DNA from: Zoroaster sp. YZ-2022
Lineage: Eukaryota; Echinodermata; Asteroidea; Forcipulatida; Zoroasteridae
Direction of reading: 5' to 3'
DNA: 64,000 nt
Assembly (NCBI GenBank): GCA_029582265.1
Contig: CM055817.1
Coordinates: forward strand, 26,468,258-26,532,257
Shown here one piece after another: positions 21,831-45,558 of the stretch; within the stretch, counting starts at the first letter, position 1, and the number at the start of each line of letters is the position of its first letter. The notes under the pieces are model-generated. The model ran no database searches, was not told the origin of the DNA, and worked only from the letters and a program-made list of their open reading frames with translations. The translations under genes and the position numbers were made by a program.

Positions 21831-22640
21831 GTGTATCGAGATCTAAAGATAGGAACTTTCCTGCCGTTCACATGGGTAATGGGTATGGAGATCTCTTCAG
21901 ATCTTAGTTGGGGGAAACATATCTCTGGTATTGCTAAGTCTGCCGCTATGCGTGTTGGTTGCCTATCTCGTGCTAGGAAATTCATCCCTCCCAGTGCTCT
22001 CTTGTATTTATACAAGACTTCCATTCGACCACTTATTGAGTACTGTTCGCACATTTGGGCAGGTGCCCCAGATTGTTATCTTCGGATGTCAGACAAGGTT
22101 CAGAGGAGATTATGTTATCTGGTTGGATAGGACTTGGCTGTGCCTCTTGACTCTCTTGGTCACCGTAGAGCAGTTGGTACTGCCTGTCTGTTTTACATAT
22201 ATGTCTTTGGACGCTGCTCCTCGGGTATTTCCAAGCTCGTTCCGCCTTTTAAGATCTCAATGCGTGAAACACGTCAATCGGCATCAGCCCATCGTTACAC
22301 CCTACAGAGTACACCCTGGCGTACTACCTCCCACGAGAGCACGAGCAACATCAGTGTGGAACTCTCTCCCGGACACTTGTTTTCCTCCAGTGTATAGCCT
22401 GCAGACATTCAAGAGCAATGTGAATGTACATCTTAGAGTAGAGTAATCAGCGTCAGGTGATGGAAAAACGTCAGGTGACAGCAAATTTAAACTTTTGAGA
22501 GTATTTTTATTTATTTTTTAAAAATTATTCTCCCCCCCCCCCTATAGTTGTAGCCTGCACTTTGAGGGGCATTTAAGAGCCTTGTGTTTTGGCAACCTTT
22601 AATAAAACAAAATAAAAAAAATAAAAAATATAGTGTTCAT
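21831..22640 (+). pseudogene. decayed LINE reverse transcriptase 3' fragment, unit 2 copy
   Basis: Frame 21831-22130 repeats SWGKHISGIAKSAAMRVGCL and IEYCSHIWAGAPDC. The end is in other frames, with ATSVWNSLPDTCFPPVYSL to 22446. It lacks the triplet-like insertion that disrupts the unit 1 copy near 5095. An A-rich tail follows. Confidence 0.7.
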
Positions 22641-23029
22641 TTGTAGAAAATCCACTGACTATAGAAACTTTGGAGAAATATGAAGTTGCTTCTATTGCTT
22701 CATTTAAATGAATTATTTAGTTATTGAACTAAACCATTAGTGTCACTGTTAATATAGCAATACATGAGGGTTAATATTAAATATTAAAATGTCATCAAGA
22801 AACACTACGTACATTCAATATATAATTAATATGTTTTATGTGAAAAACACGTGTCATTTCCTCAGTGACTACTGATCAATCATAATCAGCGATAACACAC
22901 TTGTACATTACACGCAGACCTCCACGCCACGTTTTTTAAACTGCAAAATTGATTTTTTTTTCAGCAAAGGCAGTGCCGTGGAGTTTTCTCATAATTCACA
23001 TTGGTGACGTGACTTGAGCAGCTTTCAGA
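22641..23029 (+). promoter_or_regulatory. presumed promoter and 5' UTR of gene 3
   Basis: Nearly the same as 5346-5737, with CACATTGGTGACGTGACTTG and GCTTTCAGA directly before the ATG. No clear TATA box. Confidence 0.4.
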
Positions 23030-35176
<12,147 letters not shown>

Positions 35177-36089
35177 ATTTGGATACTTTGGGGATTATTC
35201 TGATAATATCAAAGTGCCACTATTCATCATAATACCATCAACCATAAGGTCAGGTAGAAGCAATCGTTTGTACAGGAAAACAACAATGATAATTATTGAA
35301 AATAAGATAAGTTCTTTGTGTAGAATTAATCAGTAATATTTAATTAATGTATTTTAATTGTATTTATTTTTTTATCAATTTGTTTCCGGAGTGTTTAGTT
35401 GTTCCATCTTCTGGTTTCCCCACTCAGAGGAGGTGCACACAAGACCTCTATCGGTGAAAACAAATCCAATTTCCGAGTCTATGGAAATCCGTGTTCATAA
35501 ATAATACATGCCCAGCGTCAGTAAAAACCTTTCCCTGCAGGTAATAGTTAACGCTAACAAGTGATATGATGATTCCACTTGAGTGAGACTGATCTATGTT
35601 ATATTGACTGGATAGAGGGTCGGCTCAAAAGTCCTCTCAACTCACTCACACAAAGGAATATACAATTAATATTTATTGTTACTGGGTTAACTATTGGAGA
35701 AACAAAATAAGACATCAATCAGATTAGATATAATCAAGAAGTAGAATAAGACGAGCAAACTAAGTGATTTTAAATTATCTAATTTTGGCCTGAAATATTG
35801 TATGACTGTATATATTTATGCATATTTCAAATACAAATGTTGTTATCCATTTTATGTTGGGTATTATTTTGATGATTAACATTATGGAATGCAACAACTG
35901 GTCCAAGGTATTTTCCATGATTTGTTGACACCATTGGCAAAAACTAGTCATCGCCATAATAAAGTGTAAACTCTCTTCAATGCTAATTGTCCTTATTTCT
36001 TTAGGATATCTACAATGTAAGCTGTTGTAAATGATGCTCAAATAATTTCTAAATTTATAACATCAATTATCAATACATATATATATATA
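35177..36089. other. 3' flank of gene 3, no gene seen
   Basis: To 35545 as the other copies; beyond that unique AT-rich sequence. An AT dinucleotide tract lies at about 36080, just before the Penelope-like element. Confidence 0.35.
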
Positions 36090-36151
36090 TGTATGAAAAG
36101 CTGCTCAGAGAAAACATCACCAAGAACTACCAAACCACCAACATGACGACT

Positions 36152-37824
36152 CTTAACAACATCAACGCCGAGGCACAAACCATCGCTGCAGAACTCGAAA
36201 TAGACGACTGAATGGAGACCATGGCAATGAAACAAGCATTCATAACCCTCAAAGACCACAAGGACAACTTCGAAAACAACCTACCGTGCCGACTCATCAA
36301 CCCCGCAAAGAGCGAAACAGGAATTGTCAGCAAACAAATCTTGGACAGAATCAACAACGCCGTAAGAGCTGCCATAGCGGTCAACCAGTGGAGGAACTCG
36401 ACGTCAGTGATAGAGTGGTTCAAGAACATCAAGGAAAAGGACAAGCACACATTCATCAGTTTTGACATTGTTGATTTCTACCCCTCCATATCGGAAAGCC
36501 TGCTGAGAAAAAGCCATAGCCTTCGCTAAAAACACGCTCACATCTCCCAACAAGACACCAAGATCATCATGCACGCCAGGAAGTCTCTACTATTCGACAA
36601 AGGCACGCCATGGAGGAAAAAGGCAACAATGACCTCTTCGACGTAACAATGGGCAGCTACGACGGGGCTGAGGTATGCGAGTTGGTAGGCCTCTACATCC
36701 TGGACACCTTATCAAAACGGTATGGGAAAGAAGGAATTGGACTCTACAGGGACGACGGCTTGGCAGTCTTCAAAAACATCACCGGCAGCAGAGCCGACCG
36801 AATCAGGAAGGACATAACAAAGTTATTCAAGGAACTCGGCCTAAGCATCACAATCGACGGTAACCTAAAGATCACGAACTTTCTCGACATCACCTTCAAT
36901 CTGAGCAACGGCAAGCACTACCCCTTCCGGAAACCAAACGACCGACCCATGTACATCCACAAGCAGTCTAACCACCCGCCTAACACCATCAATAACCTAC
37001 CCGCCTCTATCAGCCGACGCATATCGGGCATCTCGCACGATGAAGACATCTTCAAGAAAGCCTCCCGAGCTTACGAGGACGCACTAAGATCCAGCGGATA
37101 CACGGAAGGCCTCACCTACATCGATAGCCAACCTACTAAGGAAAAACGGAACAGGCAGCGCAACGTCATCTGGTTCAACCCTCCATTCAGCAAAAACGTG
37201 ACAACAAACATTGGCGGTATATTCCTGAAACTCATCGGCAAGCACTTCCCGAGGAACTCCAAACTGAACAAGATATTCAACAGGAACACGGTCAAGATCA
37301 GTTACAGCTGCATGCCCAACATCGCCAGTATCATCAAGGCACACAACAAACAAGTCTCATCGAACGACAAAGGGACCGACCGTAAGGACTGCAACTGCCG
37401 CAAGAAAGACCTATGCCCTCTACAAGGAAAGTGCAAGGCCAGCAACATCATCTACAATGCCGAAGTTAAGCAACCAAACAACTCTCATCTGTACATAGGT
37501 CTCACCGCGCCTCCATTCAAGCTAAGATACGGCAACCACACACAGTCTTTCAGGCATGAGAAGTACCAGAACAGCACGGAACTCTCCAAGCACATTTGGC
37601 AATTGAAAAGTAACAAGAAACCATTCACCATCAACTGGTCGGTAGCCTGTAGATCTCAAGCATACAACAGTGAATCGAAACGGTGCAACCTTTGCCTCAC
37701 AGAGAAGCTCTCCATCATAAACGCCGACAAGAGGATACTCCTGAACAAACGACCCGAACTCATATCAAAATGCCGCCATGAAAACAAGTTCTACCTCTGC
37801 AACTTCAAAAGCGATGACACGTGA
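36152..37824 (+). pseudogene. Penelope-like RT with GIY-YIG endonuclease, frameshifted
   Basis: First frame (36212-36529): FITLKDHKDNF and FISFDIVDFYPSI, the latter being RT motif A with catalytic Asp. The frame is lost in an A-run near 36505 and again before 36610. From 36610: VTMGSYDGAEVCELVG, GLYRDDGLAV (motif C with the Asp pair), and NLKITNFLDITFNL. Then a Cys-rich linker (CNCRKKDLCPLQGKC) and a GIY-YIG-type nuclease with HLYIGLTAPPFKLRYGNHTQ, SFRHEKY and STELSKHIW, ending at 37824. The domain order matches Penelope-like elements with endonuclease. The interrupted frame makes it non-functional. Confidence 0.85.
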
Positions 37825-37988
37825 CGAGGAACAGTACCGCGTCAACAAACCACAAATTGCCAACAAACAAGCTTACACACAAGGCCCGCAAACAATAGGT
37901 AATTACCACGCATCATTGAGCGAGTAACCTGTACGTGCGCGTGTAGGCCTATATATATATATATAGGAGTAATCACTTGGTGACTATC

Positions 37989-38033
37989 AGTTGTCTGATG
38001 ATCGCATAACGCGTGAAACTCGGAGTTACAACT
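37989..38033 (+). ncRNA. hammerhead ribozyme (type I), Penelope-like element 3' region
   Basis: Stem I AGTTGT (37989-37994) pairs with ACAACT (38028-38033). The core CTGATGA is at 37995-38001. Stem II is CGC/GCG (38003-38005, 38011-38013) with an ATAAC loop, preceded by a T-T mismatch. GAAA is at 38015-38018. A short stem III, ACTC/GAGT, follows (38018-38021, 38023-38026). The cleavage base H17 is T at 38027. An outer TGGT/ACCA pairing (37978-37981, 38034-38037) extends stem I across an internal loop. Hammerheads are known from Penelope-like elements, in the same place relative to the ORF. The tiny stem III suggests activity as a dimer or weak activity. Confidence 0.75.
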
Positions 38034-38060
38034 ACCAGCGTTCCACTAGTTTTACTACAA

Positions 38061-39191
38061 GTATATATATTGTAATGCTAAGTAGGCCTAATTATATGTA
38101 TTGAATTGTCAAATTATATTATTTTTAACATGCAGGTACAATAACTGTATTATACAATACCTAGATGTTTACAAGTTTGTTGTTTGTCATAGGAAATATC
38201 GATATTACTTATACCCTTTTACTGTAAAAGGGAAAAAAGTACAACATTGGTAACAACCTGATAACGCAAATAACCCGTTATTATCCAAAAGCTAACTTGA
38301 TGTCAAGTTGGTAAATGTTCCAATCATCATAAACAAATAATGATGCACGTCATTTAAAAAATTAAAATTGAAAAAAGTGAAATGCTGAATTATCAAGTTG
38401 CCATCCGGAAATATTTTCTAAAATATAAAAACAGAATGAAAGGAAATCGTTTTTATTGTTTTCTCAGATAAAGGAGCATCTGTTATGACTAAACACTCGA
38501 GTTTATACTACTGCGATCCTTCGATGACAGTGACCTAACAACAATCATGTAGTCTTAACAGCTCATGTACGCTGCACATTACCCACATGAAGACGGTGTG
38601 CCAGTCTGCCATAACCCAGTCCACGGCATTGTACTCAAAATGTGCACACGCACTACGAGCACAGTAACGAGTTTTACTACCCTGCCGTAGGACATCATGG
38701 GATTACGCACTCTATGCGGGAAGGTACTTCATAGAACTAGACGCGATCTTAAACTAGACGTGGGTGAATTCGCTATATGCGTCCAGCACAAAAGAGAATA
38801 CAAGGGTGTCACTTCGTGAAATTCAACACAAGCTTTGTTGACAGTTTGCGTATTCACGAACTGATACATGTTTGCTCGTTCAGCGAATACTTTACTATTA
38901 AAACGTGAAAGGGGCGAAAACAAAATGCAATCGTTCAAAAGCGTGTAAAAGGGAGAAAGCGTGTTTCAAAATAGAAAACTTCCCACGCCGTTTTCTTCAA
39001 ATGTTAATTTTATCCTGTGGGTAGTTGAGTGCCACTTCCTATGCCGTGTGCCGTCTTCACAAACACTCGATGTTAACATATTAGGCTTATTCATCATCTA
39101 GAAATATGAAATAATAAGTATGGTTTATATTTAGAAATGTTCACAGATGTGCAATTGCACGGAAATAATCACAAATTGAATACATGTCTCG
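38061..39191. other. intergenic, no gene seen
   Basis: AT-rich spacer between the Penelope-like element and the 3' end of gene 4. The short ORF at 38729-38938 (minus) has no recognisable features. Confidence 0.4.
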
Positions 39192-39197
39192 TTTATT
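39192..39197 (-). terminator. polyadenylation signal AATAAA of gene 4
   Basis: AATAAA on the minus strand, about 30 nt beyond the stop codon at 39228-39230. Confidence 0.55.
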
Positions 39198-39227
39198 AAT
39201 CAATTATGATTTGTAACGTCATTGGTT

Positions 39228-39562
39228 TTAATTGATGTTTAAATGATTAACTTCTCTCTGCCTTTGTTTGATTTGGTCAGTCACTATGGGTGCAGGTGTT
39301 TTGATTATAACGAACAATTGAACAAAAATACCTCTGAAGTATATGAACAATCCATTGTTCGGTGATGGCGATTGTCTTCCCGCATCAAATAGAAGATCCA
39401 CTCCAAATACATTATCTACACCATCAGGGCCGCTGAAACACATACCGTGACCCAGGCTTAGTGACGTATCCCAGTCACAATTATCATCATCCAACTGAAG
39501 AGACTTCACACCATGTTCATCGCGGTATTGGAATGAGTCTTGATCTCTTATAGGATTCTTAC
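39228..39562 (-). CDS. gene 4 exon 7 (terminal)
   Basis: Acceptor TTCTCTTTTCAG ends at 39563. Starts in GKNPIRDQDSFQYRDEHG after joining exon 6 with donor G|GTAGGT. The Asp/Cys-rich stretch DDDNCDWD and GPDGVDNVFGVDLLFD are the most distinctive parts. The tail after YFR (GIFVQLFVII...) could be intron read-through. Confidence 0.6.
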
Positions 39563-42500
39563 CTGAAAAGAGAAATGCACGAACTAAAATACGGTTCTCT
39601 ATTGTATTTATAAAATGGGATAACAGGGCCAATGCAAATGTTTCTACGAGCTAAGGACGCCTCATGACGTTCATTTAGTTTCAAATTTGAATGTGTTTGA
39701 ATGTATTTATAACAAAACAATTGTGACTTTCAATTTGTTAATTGTCAATAAAATATGCAAATGGGGTTTGTCTGTATTAGAAAAAAAAGTGGAATACAGT
39801 TTGTCTGCTGTGAAAAGAAAAAAAGGGAAGGATTATGGGAGAATTTTTTTATGACAGTACCTTCCTCCATAAATATTTGGGTCAGGGTATGTCAACCGTC
39901 CACAAGGGATCGCCGCCCATGCCACGAGTGTCTGTGCTGCTGGTTGCGTGCACAATGACAACCAATCATCCAGCTGTTAGATACAGCCATATACACAGTC
40001 TGAGTTATCGATTATAAGTTTAATCTTTACCTACCACTGACATTGTTAGGGTTCCACACATTTCCATTCAATATCTGTACCTCTATGTGATCGTGTAAAG
40101 CGTCCCATACAGCGTGAGCGACATTGTTGCTAGGATCAAACGTCCACCTTTAAGACAAAACATTTTATTGCGGAACTAAATATGACTTGATTATTGTGTT
40201 TTGTCATGAAGTCATGAAAAACCAATTAGGCTCATATTTACTGACTTGAAGTGACATTCATGGTTCACTAGCCTTTCGCTGATGTGGAGGTTTCAAAGTT
40301 TCATGGTTGCCATGGCAACTGTTTATTCGACTTATTTTCCGCATTTTCGTGGTACACAGACATTTATTGTTATTGTCATAGTCTGGGAACCAATATGACC
40401 ACCATTACGTGATAATAATATATCCTTTATTCATACTGAGCAACAATATGCTGATAACAACTCAAACTATTTAAAGCCCATAGTTATATGCTATTGAGTA
40501 GTCTAGAAAAGCATAAATGGTCGCAGCTTACTTTTTTTAAAGTAAATGCATGTTCACTATTTTCTCGTTAACGACACAATGGCGTTAACTGTAACTGATA
40601 ATTATGTGATGTACATGCGTACCAATTTGGATGAAACTGGGAAATGCTATATTTTACTGAAATGGAGAGGGCACTTCAATGCACTTCATGGTGTTTAAAT
40701 TAACGTTCGAATACAAGGCTGTGTTATTACAACATAATTGCAAAACTCAATTCATTCCAATGGGCCTAGCATATCAGCTGTAATGAAATACTAATTACAT
40801 CTAGCCACGATGGATAAAATTATTTTGAAATGTTTGCCGTCTTTGAAATTACCAAATATTTCATTCAATCAGTTTACCTGTACACCGTTTCTGCCGAGTC
40901 TATCGCCAGTATCTCAGCACTGTTTTCTTGAAGAAAATCCGGTAAACGACTAAAACAGTAGTCAGAATTTACATCACAGTCGCCATAATTGTCTGAAAAA
41001 TTTTATAAAAGGATTGAACTTTAAAAAGCCACACCAAGAACATTTGCCGTTAACACACAAGTTTACCAAGGTTTTCTGCTCCGTGCAGTTTGACCTGTTG
41101 AGGGCGCACAAATCTATAAAAAAAAATGGCACTAACAAGTGCGATGAATTCACTCGTGGATAAACAAATATTGTAGGACAAAGCCTAATTGACTTTACTA
41201 TCAACGGTTATATTATATAATCTTGTTTTTGTTTAAGAAAATAAAGTTTGATATCGTTCTCATGAAGGTTAATTTCGAAAAATATGGCCAAGAAGTTGCA
41301 CGGTAACGGGTCTAAAACGTATTCCGTTTGCACTAAGGTTCGCTTTGCTAACTGTTCCTTTGTGAAAACGCAAATGTCGATTTTCTGAAATGTTCCATTA
41401 TAGCGTACGTGCACAACAGAATATATGAGCAGCACTTTATTTATTTATTTATTTAATTTATTTTATTTTGTATTATCCTTTTCCTCACTGGTCACGATAT
41501 GCTAAACAACACGCTATTATTTGTTGTACTCACGAAAACACTTTTGATCTGATGTGTTGGACAAAATATGTTTAAAATGTTTTTTCGAAAGGACCATTTT
41601 ATTAAAAAATCCATTAGCCGTAATGAATTGTTCTATGGCATAAGTTTGAAATATGTACAGATACATGTACACACAATGTATCAATATACTATAATAATTA
41701 TAAATTGATGAAATTCTTGCGTCGAGGAATAAACAATTTATACGATTTTTCCTATACACCGACGTATGTATGAAACACTGTATACTCAGTGCTTACTGCG
41801 TGTCTGTGAAAATAATCGTATAAAAATAATAGTAATTTCATAAAAAGAAAGCAACTTAACTCTTGATTTTCTGGTAACTTGTTTTTAAATTGTCCCTTTG
41901 TGAAAATGGTGAGGGTATTTTCAGCACCATTTAGCGGTACTTTAGTGTAGTAATAGTAGAATCCTTGCTGATATTATGATCATTTGCCATAAAGAGTTTC
42001 CATGTATATATTTACCCTGCAGTACATCGGTGACTGTTGTTGGCCATCCGCTGTTTGCCTTGTACCACCAGAACAGTCTCCATCTAGCATTGTCTTTATT
42101 AATCACAGGGTAGGCCACTGACCAAAACAAATTAGACCGAATCATAAATGTCTAAAGCCTTTATATTTGTTAAATATTCAGAAATACAAAATATATAAAA
42201 ACATACCTATAATGAAAAGTTATGTTTTCCATAATGATGTTTCTTCTTCATCATATTTCTTCAACTTTTTGTCAGAACACATTTTTGTCATAAAATCTAC
42301 AGTTAAAATGAGAATGTAATAAGTCCGTACGTGTAAAAATATAAAATGTTAACAAACCTGTAGTCTTCACTTCTGTTGTAGGTGCTTCACTAGTCGTTAC
42401 TTCAGTCGTCACAGGCGTGGTGCTTTCTTCAGCAGTCGTCATTTCTGTAGTCTGCATTTCTGTTGTAGATGCTTCGGTCGTTGATGGTTCGGTTACAAAC

Positions 42501-45062
42501 AAATACAATTAAATCGTAAATACCTAAAACCCTATGTTTTCAAATATACCGCTATCATCAATTGTTTGTTCTTGTCTTGTCATAATTTAAAAAAATCACT
42601 GAAGCGTGACCGGTTCCGCTACTGTGGGCTAAAGTAGTAGAAGCCCTACAAATCCCGAATGAAATGATTTGCAGACTTGTAACTTGATACAAACATTTAT
42701 TATGATATGTAGATTTACCTAAAATTCTTTTTTTTTAATAAAAACAAAATAAAAAAATAGGTTCCAGTTTAATGGGCTAAAATAATGGAAATGTAAAAAA
42801 CATAATAACTCCCAAATGGAATGGCGTACAGACCTGCAAGTTTTACACAAACATTTCTACCACAGTGTAGATATATCTAAAATTTAAATCTACACCCATC
42901 ACAACTTCTAAATTTCCCCTAATATTTTTTAGAATATCTCAACAAGTATTGCATGAATTTTAAAAATTCAAAAAGTAAATGACAGAATGACATGTTCTAC
43001 ACAGCTCGTAATGAAATGGTTGAAATTCAATCATGCATGCACAATTGACAGTGATGTGAATGAAAATTCAGCTGAAAAAAGGGGTGCAGTACACAGCATT
43101 GCTTCAAGGGCATGTTACACATGTAGTTTTCTGTAAGAACTCAGTTATGGAGAATAATGGAGGACCAATTCCATATTAAACTCTTGCTCTACCCTTCTAA
43201 AACAATGGACATGCATGTTGCATGTTGCTCTTTGAATATTCTTTTCTTATTATGAAACAGCCATCAATACCATTGTTGAGATATTCTAAATAATAGTAGG
43301 GGGAACTTAGAAGTTGTGATGGTTGTATATAAACTTAAGTGGTTCCGGTATTATCGGCTGAAACAATGGAAAATGTAAATCCCTCTAAATACCGAACGAA
43401 ATGATTTACAGACTTGTAACTTGGTACAAACATTTTTATGGAATCACAAAGTCACAGGTTCCGGTTTAATGAGCTAACACAATCAAAATATAAAACAAAC
43501 AAAAAACACAATAACTCCTTAATAGAAATGTGTACAGACTATCAATTGGATTTACTAATACACGATAAGGAAGCTCCAGTGGTGAATGCGTCTGACTGCA
43601 TTCAGCGGAAATCTTCTGTAAAACAATGTTTCCATTGTGAGCGGCCTCTAGAGGGCGCTGATACCATAATTAATTATCTTGTTTGGTGCGTCTTCCGCCG
43701 ACAGACAGGTTCAGTGGAACATGTCACAATAAGCCTCATCGGAATTGTGTGCACAATGAATTATGGGAGTCGGTTTTGGGAAAACAGTTGTAAACAAACG
43801 TACAGGTTTATGCACAAAGTCAAGGGATGATAAATGCGGTCGATCAGAAACTTTACGTCTTTTTTTTACGTATTATAGCAATATTTTTGAAGAAAAAAAA
43901 GAAAGAATTGGTTAAATTACATACAAAACATTTGTATAATTAAGGAAAGAATCATTTTTATTCCCAGAAACCACGCAAAACGGAGGATTTCTCAGCTGAT
44001 TTCTGGAGTGACAGTTATATTCTAATTTGCTCGTCGCACTGTACTTTTTAGTCAAACTCGATCACTACTAACGGCCGAGAAGTTTCGGACCTTATTTCTT
44101 TTAGAAATATTCTCCCTATCGACAAAAAATATATATATTGCATATAAATTAAAGGATGGTAATAAGTAGAAAACAGTACCTTGTGTCACTTGCTTTTTTG
44201 ATAATCAATTGTTATTATTTTTTGTAATTAGCGGTAGGAACAATAATTTATTTTCGTTTGACAAAAGCTATCATTAAAACAATATTAATCCCGAGGGGAT
44301 TTCAGATCACTTCAGATCACTTATTCACTTATTGTTATTATATAAATCATAAATCACTTACCACATTTCAGCCATTTTCGAATCTCTTTGGGGTCGGTGC
44401 TGATCAGAAAGGAGTCATAGTAGGACACACTGAAGTGTCTACATGGTGTGTGAGTATTCATACCACCTGGTTGTATCTGGGTACACTGACATGGATCCTC
44501 AACTGGAATTAACCAGCGGTATATATTGTTGGAGTTGGGATCTGGTTCTCTTCCTATAGAGCAGATCATACCTAAACAAAAAATAATAAAAATAAACACA
44601 AAGTTTGACAAAAAATTGTGATTCATAAAATAAACTCTATATATTTCATAATCAGTTTGATAAATGGTACAGTTGTGATTAATGGAACAATAAGCCGCAC
44701 AAATCCAGATGTAATTATAACGAGCAGACCAAACAATGCTATTTCAAAATATGTTTGATAAATTTCACAATTGTGATTAATGAAATAATAAGCCTAATCT
44801 AGATGTAATTATACTATACAGAACACACAAGTCTAGTTCAATAGGTTGGTTTTAGTGGCAAATGTGTTGTGTTAGGAATAAGTAGTTAATATGTGGCATT
44901 AACAGAATATTCCATTTTCTGACTAGGAGAGACTGCAGAGTGGACAATAGTGGATTTACTATTCATTTGCTATTGACGAAACATAAAGTAGAGCTTACCT
45001 TCAGTAGTATTCGCATGTAGAAAAAGCGACAGAATTGCCAGCATTCCCACATAAAAGGCCAT
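39228..45062 (-). CDS. gene 4: secreted Cys-module protein with Thr-rich linker and W/D-rich domain
   Basis: Seven-exon model (minus): 45062-44999, 44571-44362, 42459-42358, 42117-42016, 40992-40878, 40147-40035, 39562-39228. The total is 1041 nt, 346 residues plus stop, and all junctions keep frame. Residues 1-18 or so are a signal peptide (MAFYVGMLAILSLFLHA), 22-92 the shared five-Cys module, and about 92-125 a Thr/Glu-rich mucin-like linker. The remainder is an unfamiliar domain with RWRLFWWYKANSGWP, NYGDCDVNSDYCF, RWTFDPSNNVAHAVWDAL, LQLDDDNCDWDTSLSLGHGM and GVDNVFGVDLLFDAG. No transmembrane segment is evident. Exons 4-7 have good splice sites; the linker acceptor (ACAACAG, 42460) is weak. 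The last exon could instead stop at a donor after YFR, with further exons unseen. Confidence 0.6.
40035..40147 (-). CDS. gene 4 exon 6
   Basis: 113 nt, acceptor GTCTTAAAG, encodes WTFDPSNNVAHAVWDAL and HIEVQILNGNVWNPNNVS. Two overlapping donors (GTAGGT at 40034, GTAAAG at 40030) exist; only the first keeps frame with exon 7. Confidence 0.6.
40878..40992 (-). CDS. gene 4 exon 5
   Basis: 115 nt, acceptor AAATTTTTCAG, donor ACAG|GTAAAC. Encodes NYGDCDVNSDYCFSRLPDF and EILAIDSAETVYR. Too short and too interrupted for a simple ORF search. Confidence 0.65.
42016..42117 (-). CDS. gene 4 exon 4
   Basis: 102 nt, phase 1-1, acceptor GTTTTGGTCAG, donor CAGG|GTAAAT. Encodes AYPVINKDNARWRLFWWYK and SGWPTTVTDVLQ, very rich in aromatics. 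Confidence 0.65.
42358..42459 (-). CDS. gene 4 exon 3: Thr-rich linker
   Basis: Open back to 42508; donor ACAG|GTTTGT at 42357. Repeats of TTE/STT/VTT (EMQTTEMTTAEESTTPVTTE) suggest an O-glycosylated spacer. The 5' boundary is uncertain because the in-phase acceptor lacks a pyrimidine tract. Confidence 0.5.
42600..43560. repeat. degenerate direct and inverted repeats in gene 4 intron 2
   Basis: A GGTTCCGGTTTAATGGGCTA-type segment followed by ATGATTTACAGACTTGTAAC recurs at about 42603, 42760, 43340 and 43455. Segments 42880-42960 and 43262-43345 (CATCACAACTTCTAAAT type) are inverted copies. No coding content; the ORF at 43438-43830 overlaps these repeats. Confidence 0.6.
44362..44571 (-). CDS. 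gene 4 exon 2: five-Cys module
   Basis: Acceptor TTTTTTGTTTAG, donor G|GTAAGTGA. 210 nt, phase 1-1, all five Cys conserved. Differences from genes 2/3 are conservative (TQIQPGG, HFSVSYYD, STDPKE, KWLKC). Confidence 0.8.
44640..44940. repeat. internal duplications in gene 4 intron 1
   Basis: The segment TTGTGATTAATGGAACAATAAG, with AATCCAGATGTAATTATA, occurs at about 44672 and again at about 44770. A third, diverged match lies in gene 5 intron 1 near 48880, showing common origin of the two introns. Confidence 0.5.
44999..45062 (-). CDS. gene 4 exon 1: signal peptide
   Basis: ATG at 45062, donor G|GTAAGC at 44998, phase 1 exit. Hydrophobic core FYVGMLAILSLFL. Confidence 0.75.
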
Positions 45063-45170
45063 TCTGAAAGCGGTTCAAGTCACCAGTGTAGACCGTGAGT
45101 CGACTCCAAGGCACTGGCTGTTGCAAGTTATCAACGTTGTAGATTACACTGCAATCGAGTGTATATACAC
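45063..45170 (-). promoter_or_regulatory. promoter-proximal region of gene 4 with TATA-like box
   Basis: GTATATAC at 45161-45168, about 100 nt before the ATG, lines up with TATAAAT at 48434 in gene 5. Between them and the ATG the two genes share GTAATCTACAACGTTGAT/GTGGAGTCGACT-like blocks and GGTGACTTGAAC. Confidence 0.5.
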
Positions 45171-45558
45171 ACAGGATCTTGAGTAATCACAATTTATTCG
45201 GGTGTCCACACAAGGCACAATATTGCTGGTCAAAAACCAGTACAGAGTCAGTAAATAAAAATTCCTCTCAGAAACTACACAAAATGTCTAGATGTATATC
45301 TACTCAGTATGAGCTCCAACCCAATACTGACTAAGATCTATTTCATTTCTCAATATCAAAGGCCCCTCCGTGTGGCCGAATTTGATTGGTTACTTATCAT
45401 GACGTAATTGCCGTATCTAACGCAATGATAGCCAGCGCGCAGCGTGTATGCGCATGCACGTACTATATGGAAGACTTCAAGAACACTTGGATCAATATAT
45501 ATTTAATCAAAAACCCTTTGTTGTCGTATTTCATTTAAGTGTGAAATATACGGAAGCG
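45171..45558. other. gene 4/5 shared upstream spacer, no gene seen
   Basis: No transcript-like feature identified. GCGCGCAGCGTGTATGCGCA near 45434 is locally CpG-rich. Confidence 0.3.

Larger units (their letters stand above)
36090..38060 (+). mobile_element. 5'-truncated Penelope-like retroelement
   Basis: The element has a GC-richer body than its surroundings, AT-dinucleotide tracts on both sides (about 36080 and 37950), an RT plus GIY-YIG coding region, and a hammerhead ribozyme fold in the 3' part. The N-terminal RT region and any 5' copy of the ribozyme are absent, hence the truncation call. Confidence 0.85.

Noticed and set aside
36675..37353. Alternative-frame and antisense ORFs in the Penelope-like element
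   Set aside because: Shadows of the GC-richer RT/GIY-YIG coding frame.
43438..43830. 130-codon plus-strand ORF within gene 4 intron 2
   Set aside because: Overlaps degenerate repeats and shows no domain; opposite to a well-supported gene model.
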